This document shows, one piece after another, positions 1-8,478 of a DNA stretch of 64,000 bases. This DNA is from Hymenobacter sp. BRD128. Lineage in GTDB: Bacteria; Bacteroidota; Bacteroidia; Cytophagales; Hymenobacteraceae. The translations under genes and the position numbers were made by a program. Numbering within the stretch: the first letter of the stretch is position 1; every line of letters starts with the position of its first letter. The stretch covers positions 124,001-188,000 of the forward strand of contig NZ_CP053908.1 of the NCBI RefSeq assembly GCF_013256625.1, given 5' to 3'. The notes below the pieces were generated by a model. It searched no databases, was not told where the DNA came from, and saw only the letters and a program-made list of their open reading frames with translations.

Positions 1-132
1 AAGCTACCCAAAAATAATAGGATGAAACGCGGGCTAATCCCGCCAGGTAAGCTCATTTGGTCTGAAAGTTAGCATTTTCGGAAAAACATACGGCCAGGCT
101 TCGCCGCCCGGACTTGCGGTTTTCAGAAAAAG

Positions 133-621
133 CTAGACTACCAGCGTGCAGTGCCGCACCAGCAGCACGCGCCCCGCCCGCGGCACGCCGGGCGGCGACG
201 AGTTGGCGGCCGTGCCCACGGCCACGCCGGCCGCCAGCGGCGCCGACGCCCCGCAGCCCGCCCACACCGGCGCGGGCAGCAAAGCCGGCAGCAGGTGCGC
301 GGGCGGCGCGGGCAGCCACTTGGCTAGCCCCGCGTCGGCGCTCTGCGCGCTGAGCTTGTGGTGCAGGTGGCTGACATCGCAGCAGCCATCGGCGCGGCGC
401 TTGGCTGACGCCGATTTTTGGTTGCCGCAGAGGCGGCCGGGTTTGCGGCCGGGAGCATCGCCCTCGTGGCTAGCCAGCCCCGGCAGGCTAAGGGCTACCG
501 TGCTGCGCCCACTAATGCGGCAGCGGTGCCGCTCGGCCGTGAGGCCCACCGACGTAGCCAGCACCAGCAGCGCCAGCAGGGCGCTCAGCAAACGATGGTG
601 GTAGGGAAGGGGGCGCGACAT
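133..621 (-). CDS. HYC_CC_PP-like small secreted protein
   Basis: This 162-residue protein begins with a hydrophobic segment (about residues 10-28) that looks like a signal peptide or membrane anchor. It then shows H32-x-C34, C65, a C80-C81 pair followed by a His-rich stretch, and P104-x-P-P107. That spacing recalls the HYC_CC_PP family of Bacteroidota, small exported proteins often found near metal and TonB genes; a metal role is inference only. The C-terminal third is rich in Ala and Pro. A C/G-rich hairpin at 693-738 separates it from the alcohol dehydrogenase upstream. No partner gene for metal transport is visible within the window. Confidence 0.6.
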   Translation of the reverse strand: MSRPLPYHHRLLSALLALLVLATSVGLTAERHRCRISGRSTVALSLPGLASHEGDAPGRKPGRLCGNQKSASAKRRADGCCDVSHLHHKLSAQSADAGLAKWLPAPPAHLLPALLPAPVWAGCGASAPLAAGVAVGTAANSSPPGVPRAGRVLLVRHCTLVV

Positions 622-692
622 AACGCCGCAAAGATACGGCCGGTCAAGGTATGAAATTCAGCCGTAAGCGTATAGGATTTGCCAGGCGGGGT

Positions 693-738
693 ACCTCCCC
701 CCCGGCCCCTCTTTTTTAGAGCGGGGCCGGGGGGAGGT
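693..738. terminator. C/G-rich inverted repeat between two minus-strand genes
   Basis: The arms, roughly ACCTCC(C)nGGCCCC and GGGGCCnGGAGGT, face each other over a T-rich loop, with one extra C in the left arm (7 C against 6 G). It starts just past the stop of the alcohol dehydrogenase and could end that transcript. Related C/G-rich elements lie around murE and mraY (30995-31035 and 31110-31152), so it may belong to a dispersed repeat family. Confidence 0.55.
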
Positions 739-741
739 GCG

Positions 742-1758
742 CTACAGGTTATTATCGAGCACGATGCGGTAGTGGGCTTTGCCCGAGCGAAGGTGGTCGA
801 GGGCAGCGTTGGCCTCGCTCATGGGGAAGTGCTCGGTGAGCGGCTTGATGTCGTGCTGGGCGCAGAAGCGCAGCATCTTGTCGATTTGGGCGCGGTTGCC
901 GGTGGGCGAGGCCCCGAGCGACTGGTTGTTGAGCAACAGCGGGAACACCGAGACCGGAATCGGCTCCAGCACGGCACCCACGATGTGCAGGCGGCCATTG
1001 GGCTTGAGCATGGCGATGATGTCGTTCCAGTCGAGCGACACGTTGGCCGTGATGAGCAGCAGGTCGAAGGTGCGGGCCAGCTTTTTCAGCTCGGCCTTGT
1101 CGGTGCTCGACGCCGTGCGGGTGGCCCCGAGCTGGTGGGCTTCCTCAATTTTGCGCGGGCTGGAGGTGAAGGCGGTGACATCGCAGCCCATTTTGCTGAG
1201 GAACATGACGGCCATGTGGCCCAGGCCACCGATGCCGAATACACCCACGCGGTCGGTGGGCTGCACGTGGTCCATGATGGGGGCAAATACCGTGACGCCG
1301 CCGCACAGCAGCGGGCCGGCCTCGGCGGGGTCTACGCCCTCTGGAATGGGCACCGCCCACACCCAATGGCTGCGCACCTGCTGCGCAAAGGCCCCGTGCC
1401 GCCCCACGATGGTGGGCTGCAAGGTGGTGCACATCTGCTGGTCGCCGTGGAGGCAGGGCTCGCAGTGCAGGCAGCTGCTAGCGCTCCAGCCCACGCCCAC
1501 GCGTTGGCCAATGGTCAGGCCTTTCTGGGCCGCCACGTCGCCCAGGCCCACGATGCGGCCGATGGCCTCGTGGCCCGGCACGAACGGGTAGGCCGAAATG
1601 CCCCACTCGTTGTCGAGCATCGAGAGGTCGGAGTGGCAGATGCCGCAGTATTCCACGGAAATGTCTACTTCTTCGGCGCCCAGCGGGCCGGGGTCGTAGC
1701 TAAACGGTTCGAGCGGGCCGTGGGCCGTTTGGGCGGCAAGGGCTTTTACTTCAGCCAT
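742..1758 (-). CDS. zinc-dependent alcohol dehydrogenase (NAD(P)-dependent, CAD/YahK type)
   Basis: A 338-residue medium-chain dehydrogenase that should interconvert aldehydes and alcohols in the cytoplasm with NAD(P)H. The catalytic zinc ligands are visible as C38, H63-E64 and C152. The structural zinc site is C96, C99, C102 and C110. The nucleotide-binding loop G175-x-G-G-x-G180 opens the Rossmann fold. I chose the ATG at 1758 because the protein then starts with the normal MAEVKALAAQ leader; the frame stays open upstream for 33 unlikely residues. Family members (YahK, YjgB, cinnamyl-alcohol dehydrogenase) accept broad aldehyde substrates, so the true substrate is unknown. It stands alone after the end of the polysaccharide locus. 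Confidence 0.9.
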   Translation of the reverse strand: MAEVKALAAQTAHGPLEPFSYDPGPLGAEEVDISVEYCGICHSDLSMLDNEWGISAYPFVPGHEAIGRIVGLGDVAAQKGLTIGQRVGVGWSASSCLHCEPCLHGDQQMCTTLQPTIVGRHGAFAQQVRSHWVWAVPIPEGVDPAEAGPLLCGGVTVFAPIMDHVQPTDRVGVFGIGGLGHMAVMFLSKMGCDVTAFTSSPRKIEEAHQLGATRTASSTDKAELKKLARTFDLLLITANVSLDWNDIIAMLKPNGRLHIVGAVLEPIPVSVFPLLLNNQSLGASPTGNRAQIDKMLRFCAQHDIKPLTEHFPMSEANAALDHLRSGKAHYRIVLDNNL

Positions 1759-1872
1759 TATACGAAGGGGTTTGGGTTGGTAAAAAGGAGAAAATGCGGC
1801 GCGCCTGTGCGGGCCCGCGTCTCCCCCAACCGCTACCCGACCCTTCGGGTTTAGCATCTGTTGAGCTTCCGG

Positions 1873-2820
1873 CTAGCCCCGGCGCCCGGCCTTTACCTGC
1901 TCGTAGGCTATTTTTTGAAGCTGCACGGCTACCTCGGGCGCGATGCCCAGCGCGGCGGCGGCCTGCTCCCGGGCGCCGAGCTTGCGCGGGTCGTAGCCGG
2001 TTACTTCGGCCAGCACCACGCAGGCATTGAGGTAGGCGCCGTAGGGGCTGGGGTGATAGTGGTCGCGGCCCCAGAGGTCGATTTTGCCGGGCTCGGCGGC
2101 ATTGTAGGGGTTGGGGTCGGCCACGCCCTGGCGCACGGCGCGCAGCCAGGCATCGCCGGCCGGGGCCACACCCGCGAAATTCTTGTCCTGCGCAGCTTCT
2201 TGATAATAAGCGCGGTGCAGGTCGGTGGTCATCGAATCGAGGGGCAGGCCGGTGTAGCCCTTAGCTGCCGGATAGGTCTGGTCGGCCCGCGCCCAGGTCT
2301 GGTAGAGGTACACCTTGGCGCGGGGGCTGGCCGCGTGCACGGCCTGCTCCAGCTTGGTGGCATACTCGTAGAAGCGGGCGGGCTGGCCGCCGTGGCGCGC
2401 GGGCACCGGCCCGGTGCTGTAGTCGTGCAGTATCACCTTATCCCACTTCGGCTGCTGAATCACGGCCAGCGCGCTGTCGTAGTGAAACTGCAGTGTCTGC
2501 CCGCTGATGGCTTCCAGGTGCACTTCGTAGTGGAGCCCCGCCTCGTCGGTCAGCTTCTTAAAAATGCCCGGGATGCCGCCCCATGGGCCCTGCTCGTGCT
2601 CGTACTGCCGGCGGCGCTGGCCGCTGCGGTCGGGCTTAAAATTCTCGTCGGTGATGGCAGCCGCGTTGTAGCTCAGTACCGGCTCAAAAGCGCCGTGGAA
2701 GAAGCTGTTGCCCACGAAGAGAATGACGGTGGGCTTTTTGGCCGGGTCGGGCTTGGGTGCGGCGGCGCGGCCGGCGGTAGCGGTGGCTAGCAGCCCGAGC
2801 AATGGTAAGAAAGCGCGCAT
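1873..2820 (-). CDS. secreted SGNH/GDSL-family hydrolase
   Basis: A 315-residue protein with a signal peptide (about residues 1-20). Block I is FVGNSF with nucleophile Ser39, and the C-terminal D253-H-Y-H256 followed by P-S matches the Asp and His of block V. SGNH enzymes remove acyl groups from sugars or lipids, so a role as a carbohydrate esterase of the upstream locus is likely but inferred. It is the last gene of the minus-strand run and starts 46 bases after the esterase. The start at 2820 gives a clean signal peptide; an ATG at 2835 would add only five residues and is almost as good. Confidence 0.72.
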   Translation of the reverse strand: MRAFLPLLGLLATATAGRAAAPKPDPAKKPTVILFVGNSFFHGAFEPVLSYNAAAITDENFKPDRSGQRRRQYEHEQGPWGGIPGIFKKLTDEAGLHYEVHLEAISGQTLQFHYDSALAVIQQPKWDKVILHDYSTGPVPARHGGQPARFYEYATKLEQAVHAASPRAKVYLYQTWARADQTYPAAKGYTGLPLDSMTTDLHRAYYQEAAQDKNFAGVAPAGDAWLRAVRQGVADPNPYNAAEPGKIDLWGRDHYHPSPYGAYLNACVVLAEVTGYDPRKLGAREQAAAALGIAPEVAVQLQKIAYEQVKAGRRG

Positions 2821-2866
2821 AAAACAGAATCTCATTCCATGAAAGAAAAGCTTTTCAGCGCCTCGG

Positions 2867-3916
2867 CTAGGGCGCAAAATCCAGGTGCTTATCAAAGAAC
2901 GGCAGCACCTGCTGATACATGCGCCCGGTGGAACCCATAATGCGGCTGCCGTGGGTGCCCTCGTACTCCTCGGCCGAGTGCCGGATGCCGTACACCGTGA
3001 GCATGTTGCTGAACTGGCGGCAGGTGGGCGGAATGTGCTTCACCTCGTCTTGCGCGCCCCAGTCGAAAGCAAAGGCCCGCAGCTGGCGCAGGGCGGTCGG
3101 GTGAATCGGCAGGGTGTAGAGGGGCGAGGCAAGCACCCAGCGCGCCAGCACGGCATCGCGCCGGGCCAGGCTGTCGGCCCCCAGCGAACCGGGGAAATTA
3201 GCCCCGAAGGGCGCAGCCTTGGGATTGGGCGAGAAGGCGCGGGCCAGCGACACCGCCGCCAGGGTCGTGTGGCTGCGTTGCGCCTCGGCGGCGCTGGTGG
3301 CGCGCAGGGCCGGGCCCACGCCCGGGCCGGGCAGGTAGCTGGGGTGCGGCCCCAGAAAGGCCGGGCTCAGGGCATAGGCGGCGGCCCAGGTGCCGGGGTA
3401 GGCCAGGGCCAGCCGCACGGTGCCGCCGCCGCCCATCGAGTGGCCGGCCAGCCCCCGGCTGCCCGGCTTGGCCAGGGTGCGAAACTGCTTGTCGATGAAG
3501 GTAATAAGCTCGCGGGCCGTGAAGTCGGCCCAGGGGCCGTTGGTGGCCGAGTTGGCGTACCAGCTGCCACCGTAGCGCGTCTGCTCGTCGGGCACCACCA
3601 CGATGAGCGGGCGGATTTGCCCGGCCGCAATGGCCTGGTCGAGCAACTCCTTCATGCCGTCCTTATTAAAAATCAAGCTGTCATTCCAAGTGAAGCCGTG
3701 CAGGTAGTACAGCACCGGGTAGCGCTGGCCGGGGCTAGCCTCGTAGCCGGCGGGCAGGTACACGCTCACGCGGCGGCGCGGGTTTTCGCCGCCGGGGTTG
3801 CCGCGCAGCAGCTTCGAGTCGAGGTGCGTGACGACCACGCGCCCGGCAGCCGGCGCCGATTGGGCGGCCAGGCGGAGGCTAGCCAGCAGGAAAATGAATA
3901 AAAGCAGGTTTTTCAT
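2867..3916 (-). CDS. secreted alpha/beta hydrolase, esterase D / feruloyl esterase type
   Basis: A 349-residue protein with a signal peptide (residues 1-19) and an esterase-like alpha/beta fold. The nucleophile elbow is GHSMGG with Ser160. The oxyanion strand YYLHGF lies near residue 72, and a likely catalytic His is H322 in GTHGSR. The closest well-known relatives are esterase D-like and feruloyl esterase-like enzymes, often attached to polysaccharide loci, where they clip ester side groups from glycans. It lies 26 bases after the GH5 gene, probably in one transcript. The start at 3916 gives the signal sequence; a longer frame to 3997 would precede it with charged residues. Confidence 0.8.
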   Translation of the reverse strand: MKNLLLFIFLLASLRLAAQSAPAAGRVVVTHLDSKLLRGNPGGENPRRRVSVYLPAGYEASPGQRYPVLYYLHGFTWNDSLIFNKDGMKELLDQAIAAGQIRPLIVVVPDEQTRYGGSWYANSATNGPWADFTARELITFIDKQFRTLAKPGSRGLAGHSMGGGGTVRLALAYPGTWAAAYALSPAFLGPHPSYLPGPGVGPALRATSAAEAQRSHTTLAAVSLARAFSPNPKAAPFGANFPGSLGADSLARRDAVLARWVLASPLYTLPIHPTALRQLRAFAFDWGAQDEVKHIPPTCRQFSNMLTVYGIRHSAEEYEGTHGSRIMGSTGRMYQQVLPFFDKHLDFAP

Positions 3917-3942
3917 TGCAGATACGCGGAGGGCAATAAAGC

Positions 3943-5238
3943 CTACTTCTTCAATTCCGCCTTCAGCGCCGAAATCACGTCGGGATTCTGGATGCAATTC
4001 TTAAACTTGATATTCTCCAGAATAACCGGCAAATCAGCCGCACTTTTCACATCTACCGGGTAGGGCGGCTTGATGCGGAGCAGCGCGGCAATCGGCTTGT
4101 CGTTGAAGCGCTTATAGGTCCAGTTGCACCAGCCGATGCCCACGCTGTTGAGGTTGTGGGCCGCCTCGCCCATCCACTGGGCCGAGTTTTCGCCGGTTTC
4201 GCCCACCCACACCGGCACCTGCTGCGCCTGGCGGAACTGCACGAGGTTGGCGATGGCGCCGAGCTGGTTGGCGTCGGGGTTGCTGGCATCCACGGCGTTG
4301 CTAAGCGGATACTTAGGCAAGATGCTGTAGCGGTGCGAGTTATACACCAAATTCTCCTGATGGGTAAAAGTCTTTTTCTCGATGCCGTTATAATTATTGC
4401 CAAAGCCGTTGCCTTCGAGCAGCAGCAAATGCTGGTCGCCCTCGGCGCGCACCGTGTTGATGAGCTTCTCGAACATGGCCTGGATGGGCGGGTTGCCACC
4501 GGGCACGTTATTCGGCTCATTGATAAGGTCATACATGGCAATGCGGCCGTCGTTCTTATAGCGCCGGGCCAGGGTCTCCCACAGGCCATTGGTCATTTCC
4601 TGAAATACCGGCTCCTGCCAGAAGTCGTTGGCTTTCAGCGCATCGGCAATATTGGTGTCGGTGCCCTGGGCGCCGGGCGCGGCGTGCAGGTCAAGCACCA
4701 CGTAGAGCTTATTGGCCGCGCACCAGGCCAGCATCTTGTCAATCAGGCGGATGGCTTCGAGCTTAGCGGGCTCCTTAAACAGCTCGCCCTTTTGCTGCCA
4801 CTCCTTGAGCTTGGCCACGTAGTCGGGGTAGGGCACGGTGCCCCGTAGCACGCCGTTGCGCACGGCGCGCTGGCTAGGGGTCAAGAACAGGTCGTAGTGC
4901 AGCGGCAGCCGAATGCAATTAAAGCCCTGCTGCGCAATGAAATCAATGTCTTCCTTCGTGATGAAATTATCGCGGTACTGCTGGTAGAATTTCTCCACCT
5001 GCGCATCGCTCAGGCCGGCCGCGTACAATACTTTCTTCACCGAGCCCTGGGTGCCGCCGTAGCCGGGCTTCATCATGTAGCCTTCCTGCAACAGCCAGCC
5101 GCCCAGATTCATGCCTTGCAGCAGCACCTCGTGGTGCTGGGCATCCACGATTTTGGGGCCTTCGGCGCGGAGCAGGGGGCTAGCCGTGGTTTGGGCAAGG
5201 GTGGGCAGGGCGAGCAGGCAGAATATCAGACTTTTCAT
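3943..5238 (-). CDS. secreted GH5-family glycoside hydrolase
   Basis: A 431-residue protein with a short signal peptide (about residues 1-16) followed by a GH5-type barrel. The family landmarks are the N-terminal GMNLGGWLL, IRLPLHYDLF near residue 109, the acid/base Glu241 in INEPNN, and the nucleophile Glu347 in VGETGE. The GMNLGGWL start resembles exo-beta-1,3-glucanase-like and endoglucanase-like GH5 groups, so a beta-glucan substrate is plausible. The subfamily cannot be fixed by eye. It follows three GH30 genes in the same orientation. A perfect 39-bp inverted repeat (5259-5346) lies between it and the GH30 gene upstream. Confidence 0.87.
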   Translation of the reverse strand: MKSLIFCLLALPTLAQTTASPLLRAEGPKIVDAQHHEVLLQGMNLGGWLLQEGYMMKPGYGGTQGSVKKVLYAAGLSDAQVEKFYQQYRDNFITKEDIDFIAQQGFNCIRLPLHYDLFLTPSQRAVRNGVLRGTVPYPDYVAKLKEWQQKGELFKEPAKLEAIRLIDKMLAWCAANKLYVVLDLHAAPGAQGTDTNIADALKANDFWQEPVFQEMTNGLWETLARRYKNDGRIAMYDLINEPNNVPGGNPPIQAMFEKLINTVRAEGDQHLLLLEGNGFGNNYNGIEKKTFTHQENLVYNSHRYSILPKYPLSNAVDASNPDANQLGAIANLVQFRQAQQVPVWVGETGENSAQWMGEAAHNLNSVGIGWCNWTYKRFNDKPIAALLRIKPPYPVDVKSAADLPVILENIKFKNCIQNPDVISALKAELKK

Positions 5239-5258
5239 GGTGGGTAGGAAAAGAATTG

Positions 5259-5346
5259 CGCACGGAGTTGGGCGGAGTGACAAGGAGTTTCACGGAGTAA
5301 AAGCTACCTCCGTGAAACTCCTTGTCACTCCGCCCAACTCCGTGCG
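5259..5346. repeat. perfect 39-bp inverted repeat with a 10-nt loop
   Basis: The arms 5259-5297 and 5308-5346 are exact reverse complements, built from repeated CGGAGT/CACGGAG words. In RNA this would form one very stable stem. It fills the gap between a GH30 gene and the GH5 gene, both read leftwards, so it can act as an attenuating terminator or an mRNA-stabilising stem inside the operon. No transposase is nearby. Confidence 0.9.
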
Positions 5347-5352
5347 AAAAAG

Positions 5353-6807
5353 CTAGTTGATAACATACGTCGCCATTGAGTGCGGGGCGGCGGTGGTGCT
5401 GGCGGCCTGGCCCTTTATCCAGAGCAGAAATTCCTGGGGCTTGTCGGCGCTGTTCATCACCACCACGGCCACCTTGCCGTCGGGGTTGCGGAAGGCGGTG
5501 GCTTGCAGCCAGTCGCGGGTAGTGGTGGTAGCCACGCGCTTGGCGCCGGGGCGGATAAACTTCGAGAAGTGCCCGATGTAGTAGTACGCGTTGGTATAGA
5601 GTAGCTTACCAGCCTTGGTATCGGCAATAATGGGCGCGAAGCAGAAGTTGCCCACGTGGTTGGGGCCACCGGTTTCGTCGAGCAGGATGTTCCAGTCGGT
5701 CCAGCCCACGGTGCCGGCATTGAAGTCGTTTATCATCGAGTGGCCGTAGCGCTCGCCCAGGCGCCACTCGTTTATCTGGTCAAACTTAAAGCTCTCCACG
5801 CAGGCCTCGGTCAGCATGAGGTTGGTGGCGGGATAGGTTTCGTGCACGCGGCGCACATTGTCGAACTCCATGCCGCTGCCGGTCCAGGTTTCGTACCAGT
5901 GATAGCCGATGCCCCACACGTACTTGGCCGCGCTAGGGTCGTCGAGCACCGTGCTGGCGCGCTGGTATACCAGGTCGCGGTTGTGGTCCCAGGCAATAAG
6001 CTTTTTGCTGCCCAGCCCGTTTTTGGCCAGCGTCGGGCCGAGGTATTCCTTAATAAAATCACGTTCCTCCTCGGCCGTGTACAGGCACGACTCCCACTTC
6101 TGGGTGGCCATTTCCTCGTTTTGCACGGTGAGGCCCCAGATGGGCAGGCCCATTTTCTCGTAGGTCTGGATGAACTTCACGAAGTAGTCGGCCCAGGGCT
6201 GGCGAAACTGCGGCAGCAGCTTGCCGCCGTGCAGCAGGTCGTGGTTGGTTTTCATGAACGCCGGCGGGCTCCAGGGGCTCACAAAGAGCGGCAGCTTGCC
6301 GCCCGCCGCCGCCGTGGCCTGCTTGATGAGCGGAATCTTATACTGCTCGTCGTGCTTGACGCTGAACGACTTAAGGCTGGCGTCGTTGTCGGCGATGTAG
6401 GTGTAGCTGTCGCTCGAAAAGTCGCAGCTGCCGATGTTAGTACGCGCCAGCGAGTAGCCGATACCAGTCGTCGGGTTGTAATACGCTTGCAGCAATTCCT
6501 GCTGCTGGGCCTTGGGCAGCTTGGCAAAGGTTTCGGCCGCCGCGTCGGTGAGTGCCCCGCCAATACCCACCAGCGTCTGAAACGAGTGGCTAGGGTCCAC
6601 AAACACGCACACCTGCGTTTCGACGGGCTGGCCGGCGGGCTGAAAGCTGAGCGCCGGGCCGGCGGCCATGCGCTGCGTGGTACCCTGGGCCGTAGTAAAT
6701 ACCTGCGCCTTTTTGCCGGCGGCCGAGTAGGCGGTAGTTTGAGCAGCGGCCGGGGCTAGCCCGAGCGCCGAAGCCAGCAGCGCGGCCGGCAAAAGCTTAG
6801 TAGTCAT
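5353..6807 (-). CDS. secreted GH30-family glycosidase (GH30_1-like)
   Basis: A 484-residue protein with a signal peptide (residues 1-22) and a GH30 barrel plus beta-sandwich. The acid/base is Glu231 in TVQNEE and the nucleophile is Glu334 in MLTEAC. The motif SPWSPPAFMKTN near residue 178 is typical of the family. Relatives include glucosylceramidase and beta-1,6-glucanase. This copy differs from the two neighbouring GH30 proteins (NEEMATQ instead of NEPLxPxNN, and no CxECLG loop), so it probably cuts a different bond or acts on oligomers. The start at 6807 places the signal peptide correctly. Confidence 0.9.
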   Translation of the reverse strand: MTTKLLPAALLASALGLAPAAAQTTAYSAAGKKAQVFTTAQGTTQRMAAGPALSFQPAGQPVETQVCVFVDPSHSFQTLVGIGGALTDAAAETFAKLPKAQQQELLQAYYNPTTGIGYSLARTNIGSCDFSSDSYTYIADNDASLKSFSVKHDEQYKIPLIKQATAAAGGKLPLFVSPWSPPAFMKTNHDLLHGGKLLPQFRQPWADYFVKFIQTYEKMGLPIWGLTVQNEEMATQKWESCLYTAEEERDFIKEYLGPTLAKNGLGSKKLIAWDHNRDLVYQRASTVLDDPSAAKYVWGIGYHWYETWTGSGMEFDNVRRVHETYPATNLMLTEACVESFKFDQINEWRLGERYGHSMINDFNAGTVGWTDWNILLDETGGPNHVGNFCFAPIIADTKAGKLLYTNAYYYIGHFSKFIRPGAKRVATTTTRDWLQATAFRNPDGKVAVVVMNSADKPQEFLLWIKGQAASTTAAPHSMATYVIN

Positions 6808-6854
6808 CAAAAAGAAAACCGGGTGGGAAAAAGGAAGGGCCAGCACCGAAGCGC

Positions 6855-8351
6855 CTACCAAATATAGGTAGCTACCGCGCCGCCGTAGAGCGAGGTGCTC
6901 ACGACCTTGCCTTTGTACTGAATATTAAAGCTTTGCAGCGTGGTGCCCGTGTTCAGTACTACGAGGCAGCGCTTGCCGTTGGGCGTCTTGTAGGCCACGT
7001 TTTGCAGGTTGCCGGGCACGTTGGTGGCCACGCGCACCGAGCCGGGGCGCACAAACTTGCTGCTGTGGGCAATGTTGTAGTAAGCTGGGTTGCGGCTCAC
7101 GATATCGCCGCTGATGGTGACGGCGCCCAGGCATTCGGAGCAGCCGCCGGGCGTGTGGGGCCCAAAGTTCTGGTCGCTGGCCAGGTTCCACTCCAGCACG
7201 TTTTTCGACCAGTTGCGCACGGCCCCGATTTCGAGGTTGCCGACGTGGTAGGCCAGCTCACCCCCAAAATCAACCTGGTGGCTGGCACTCGGCGCCTGGG
7301 TCCAGAACTCGGTGAAGTACACGTTCTTATTGGGATAGGCGTTGTGCACCTGGCTCAGGGCCGTGATGGGCACGTTGGGGCTGTAGAAGTGAAACGCCGA
7401 GCCATCGACGTAGGGGTTGGCCCCGGCATCGGCCAGCACGGCCAGCGGGTAGTCGGTGCGGTCGGTGTTGTGGTCGTAGGCAATAATCTTGGTGGCAATG
7501 CCCGCCGCCTTGAAGGCCGGCCCCACGTTGTTCTTGATAAAGTTGGCCTGCTCGGTAGCCGTCATCGACAGGCTAGGGTTATTGTAGGGGTTCAGCGGCT
7601 CGTTTTGCAGCGTCACGGCATCAATCGTAATGCCCTGCGCCTTCATACCCTGAATGTATTTCACAAAATACTGGGCATAAGCGTCGTAGTACTGCGGCAG
7701 CAGGCTGCCACCCACGGCGTTGTTGTTTGTTTTCATCCAGGTAGGGGGGCTCCAGGGCGAGCCCAGGATTTTAATGGCCGGGTTCACGGCCAGAATTTCC
7801 TTGAGCACCGGAATGAGCGCCGTCTGGTCGGGCGCCAGGCTGAAATTGGCCAGCGTGGGGTCGGCCGGCCCGTCATCGTAGCTAAACACCGAGGCATCGA
7901 GGTCCGAAGCGCCGATGCTCACGCGCAAGTAGCTCACGCCCAGCGAGGTGCTGTCGGTAGCAAACAGCTCCTTGATGAGCGCGGCGCGCGCCGATGCCGA
8001 CATCTGTTTCATTACCTGCGCGCTGCCCCCGGTGAGGCAGTAGCCGAAGCCATCCATCGTCTGGTAGGTCTGGGTGGTATCGACCACGATGGTAGGGTCC
8101 GAGTTGGTGTTGGCCCCAAATTGCAGGCTCACCTTCTGGCGGTAAAACAGGGCCGACTTGTCGGGCATGGTCAGCCACACGGCCACCTGCGAAGCCGCGG
8201 TGGGCGTCGGTGTTGGGGTGGGGGTGGGCGTCGGGGTGGGCGCCGGCGAAGAGCCGCCGCCATCGTCTTTTTTGCAACCGGTAGCCAGCAGTACGAGCAG
8301 CGCCAGCAGGCCCGTGAGCCGGGGCCAGCGATAGGAAAGGAGGGTAGACAT
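6855..8351 (-). CDS. GH30-family glycosidase lipoprotein (GH30_3-like)
   Basis: A 498-residue protein with a lipobox ending at Cys26 (LLATGC), so it is probably anchored in the outer membrane. A Pro-Thr repeat linker (about residues 37-52) puts the enzyme away from the membrane. The acid/base is Glu251 in LQNEPL and the nucleophile is Glu348 in FTEFW; SPWSPPTWMKTN is near residue 198. It is clearly paralogous to the protein encoded at 9651-11072, sharing FGYCLTGGSA, YLRxSIGASDLD and HTPGGCxECLG. GH30_3 enzymes known from Bacteroides cut beta-1,6-glucan, so surface endo-attack on that polymer is a reasonable inference. Confidence 0.9.
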   Translation of the reverse strand: MSTLLSYRWPRLTGLLALLVLLATGCKKDDGGGSSPAPTPTPTPTPTPTPTAASQVAVWLTMPDKSALFYRQKVSLQFGANTNSDPTIVVDTTQTYQTMDGFGYCLTGGSAQVMKQMSASARAALIKELFATDSTSLGVSYLRVSIGASDLDASVFSYDDGPADPTLANFSLAPDQTALIPVLKEILAVNPAIKILGSPWSPPTWMKTNNNAVGGSLLPQYYDAYAQYFVKYIQGMKAQGITIDAVTLQNEPLNPYNNPSLSMTATEQANFIKNNVGPAFKAAGIATKIIAYDHNTDRTDYPLAVLADAGANPYVDGSAFHFYSPNVPITALSQVHNAYPNKNVYFTEFWTQAPSASHQVDFGGELAYHVGNLEIGAVRNWSKNVLEWNLASDQNFGPHTPGGCSECLGAVTISGDIVSRNPAYYNIAHSSKFVRPGSVRVATNVPGNLQNVAYKTPNGKRCLVVLNTGTTLQSFNIQYKGKVVSTSLYGGAVATYIW

Positions 8352-8478
8352 AGTTAGGTAGAAAAGGAAAATGCTGGCTCGTAAGTGCGCCCGGGGCGCA
8401 AGCTGGCTAGGCGGTAGTATTGCAAGAAGAAAGCCGGGCCGGCCAGAGAAATGAAACTCCGGCCGGCCCAGCCACCTT

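Noticed and set aside
679..1854. 391-residue open frame antisense to the alcohol dehydrogenase
   Set aside because: The minus strand carries both zinc sites and the cofactor loop; the plus-strand frame has no recognisable domain.
5259..5346. Possible CRISPR or tandem repeat array
   Set aside because: There are only two arms, inverted to each other, with no regularly spaced direct repeats and no cas genes.
6933..8357. 474-residue open frame antisense to a GH30 gene
   Set aside because: Same reason: the other strand holds a clear GH30 with both catalytic Glu residues.
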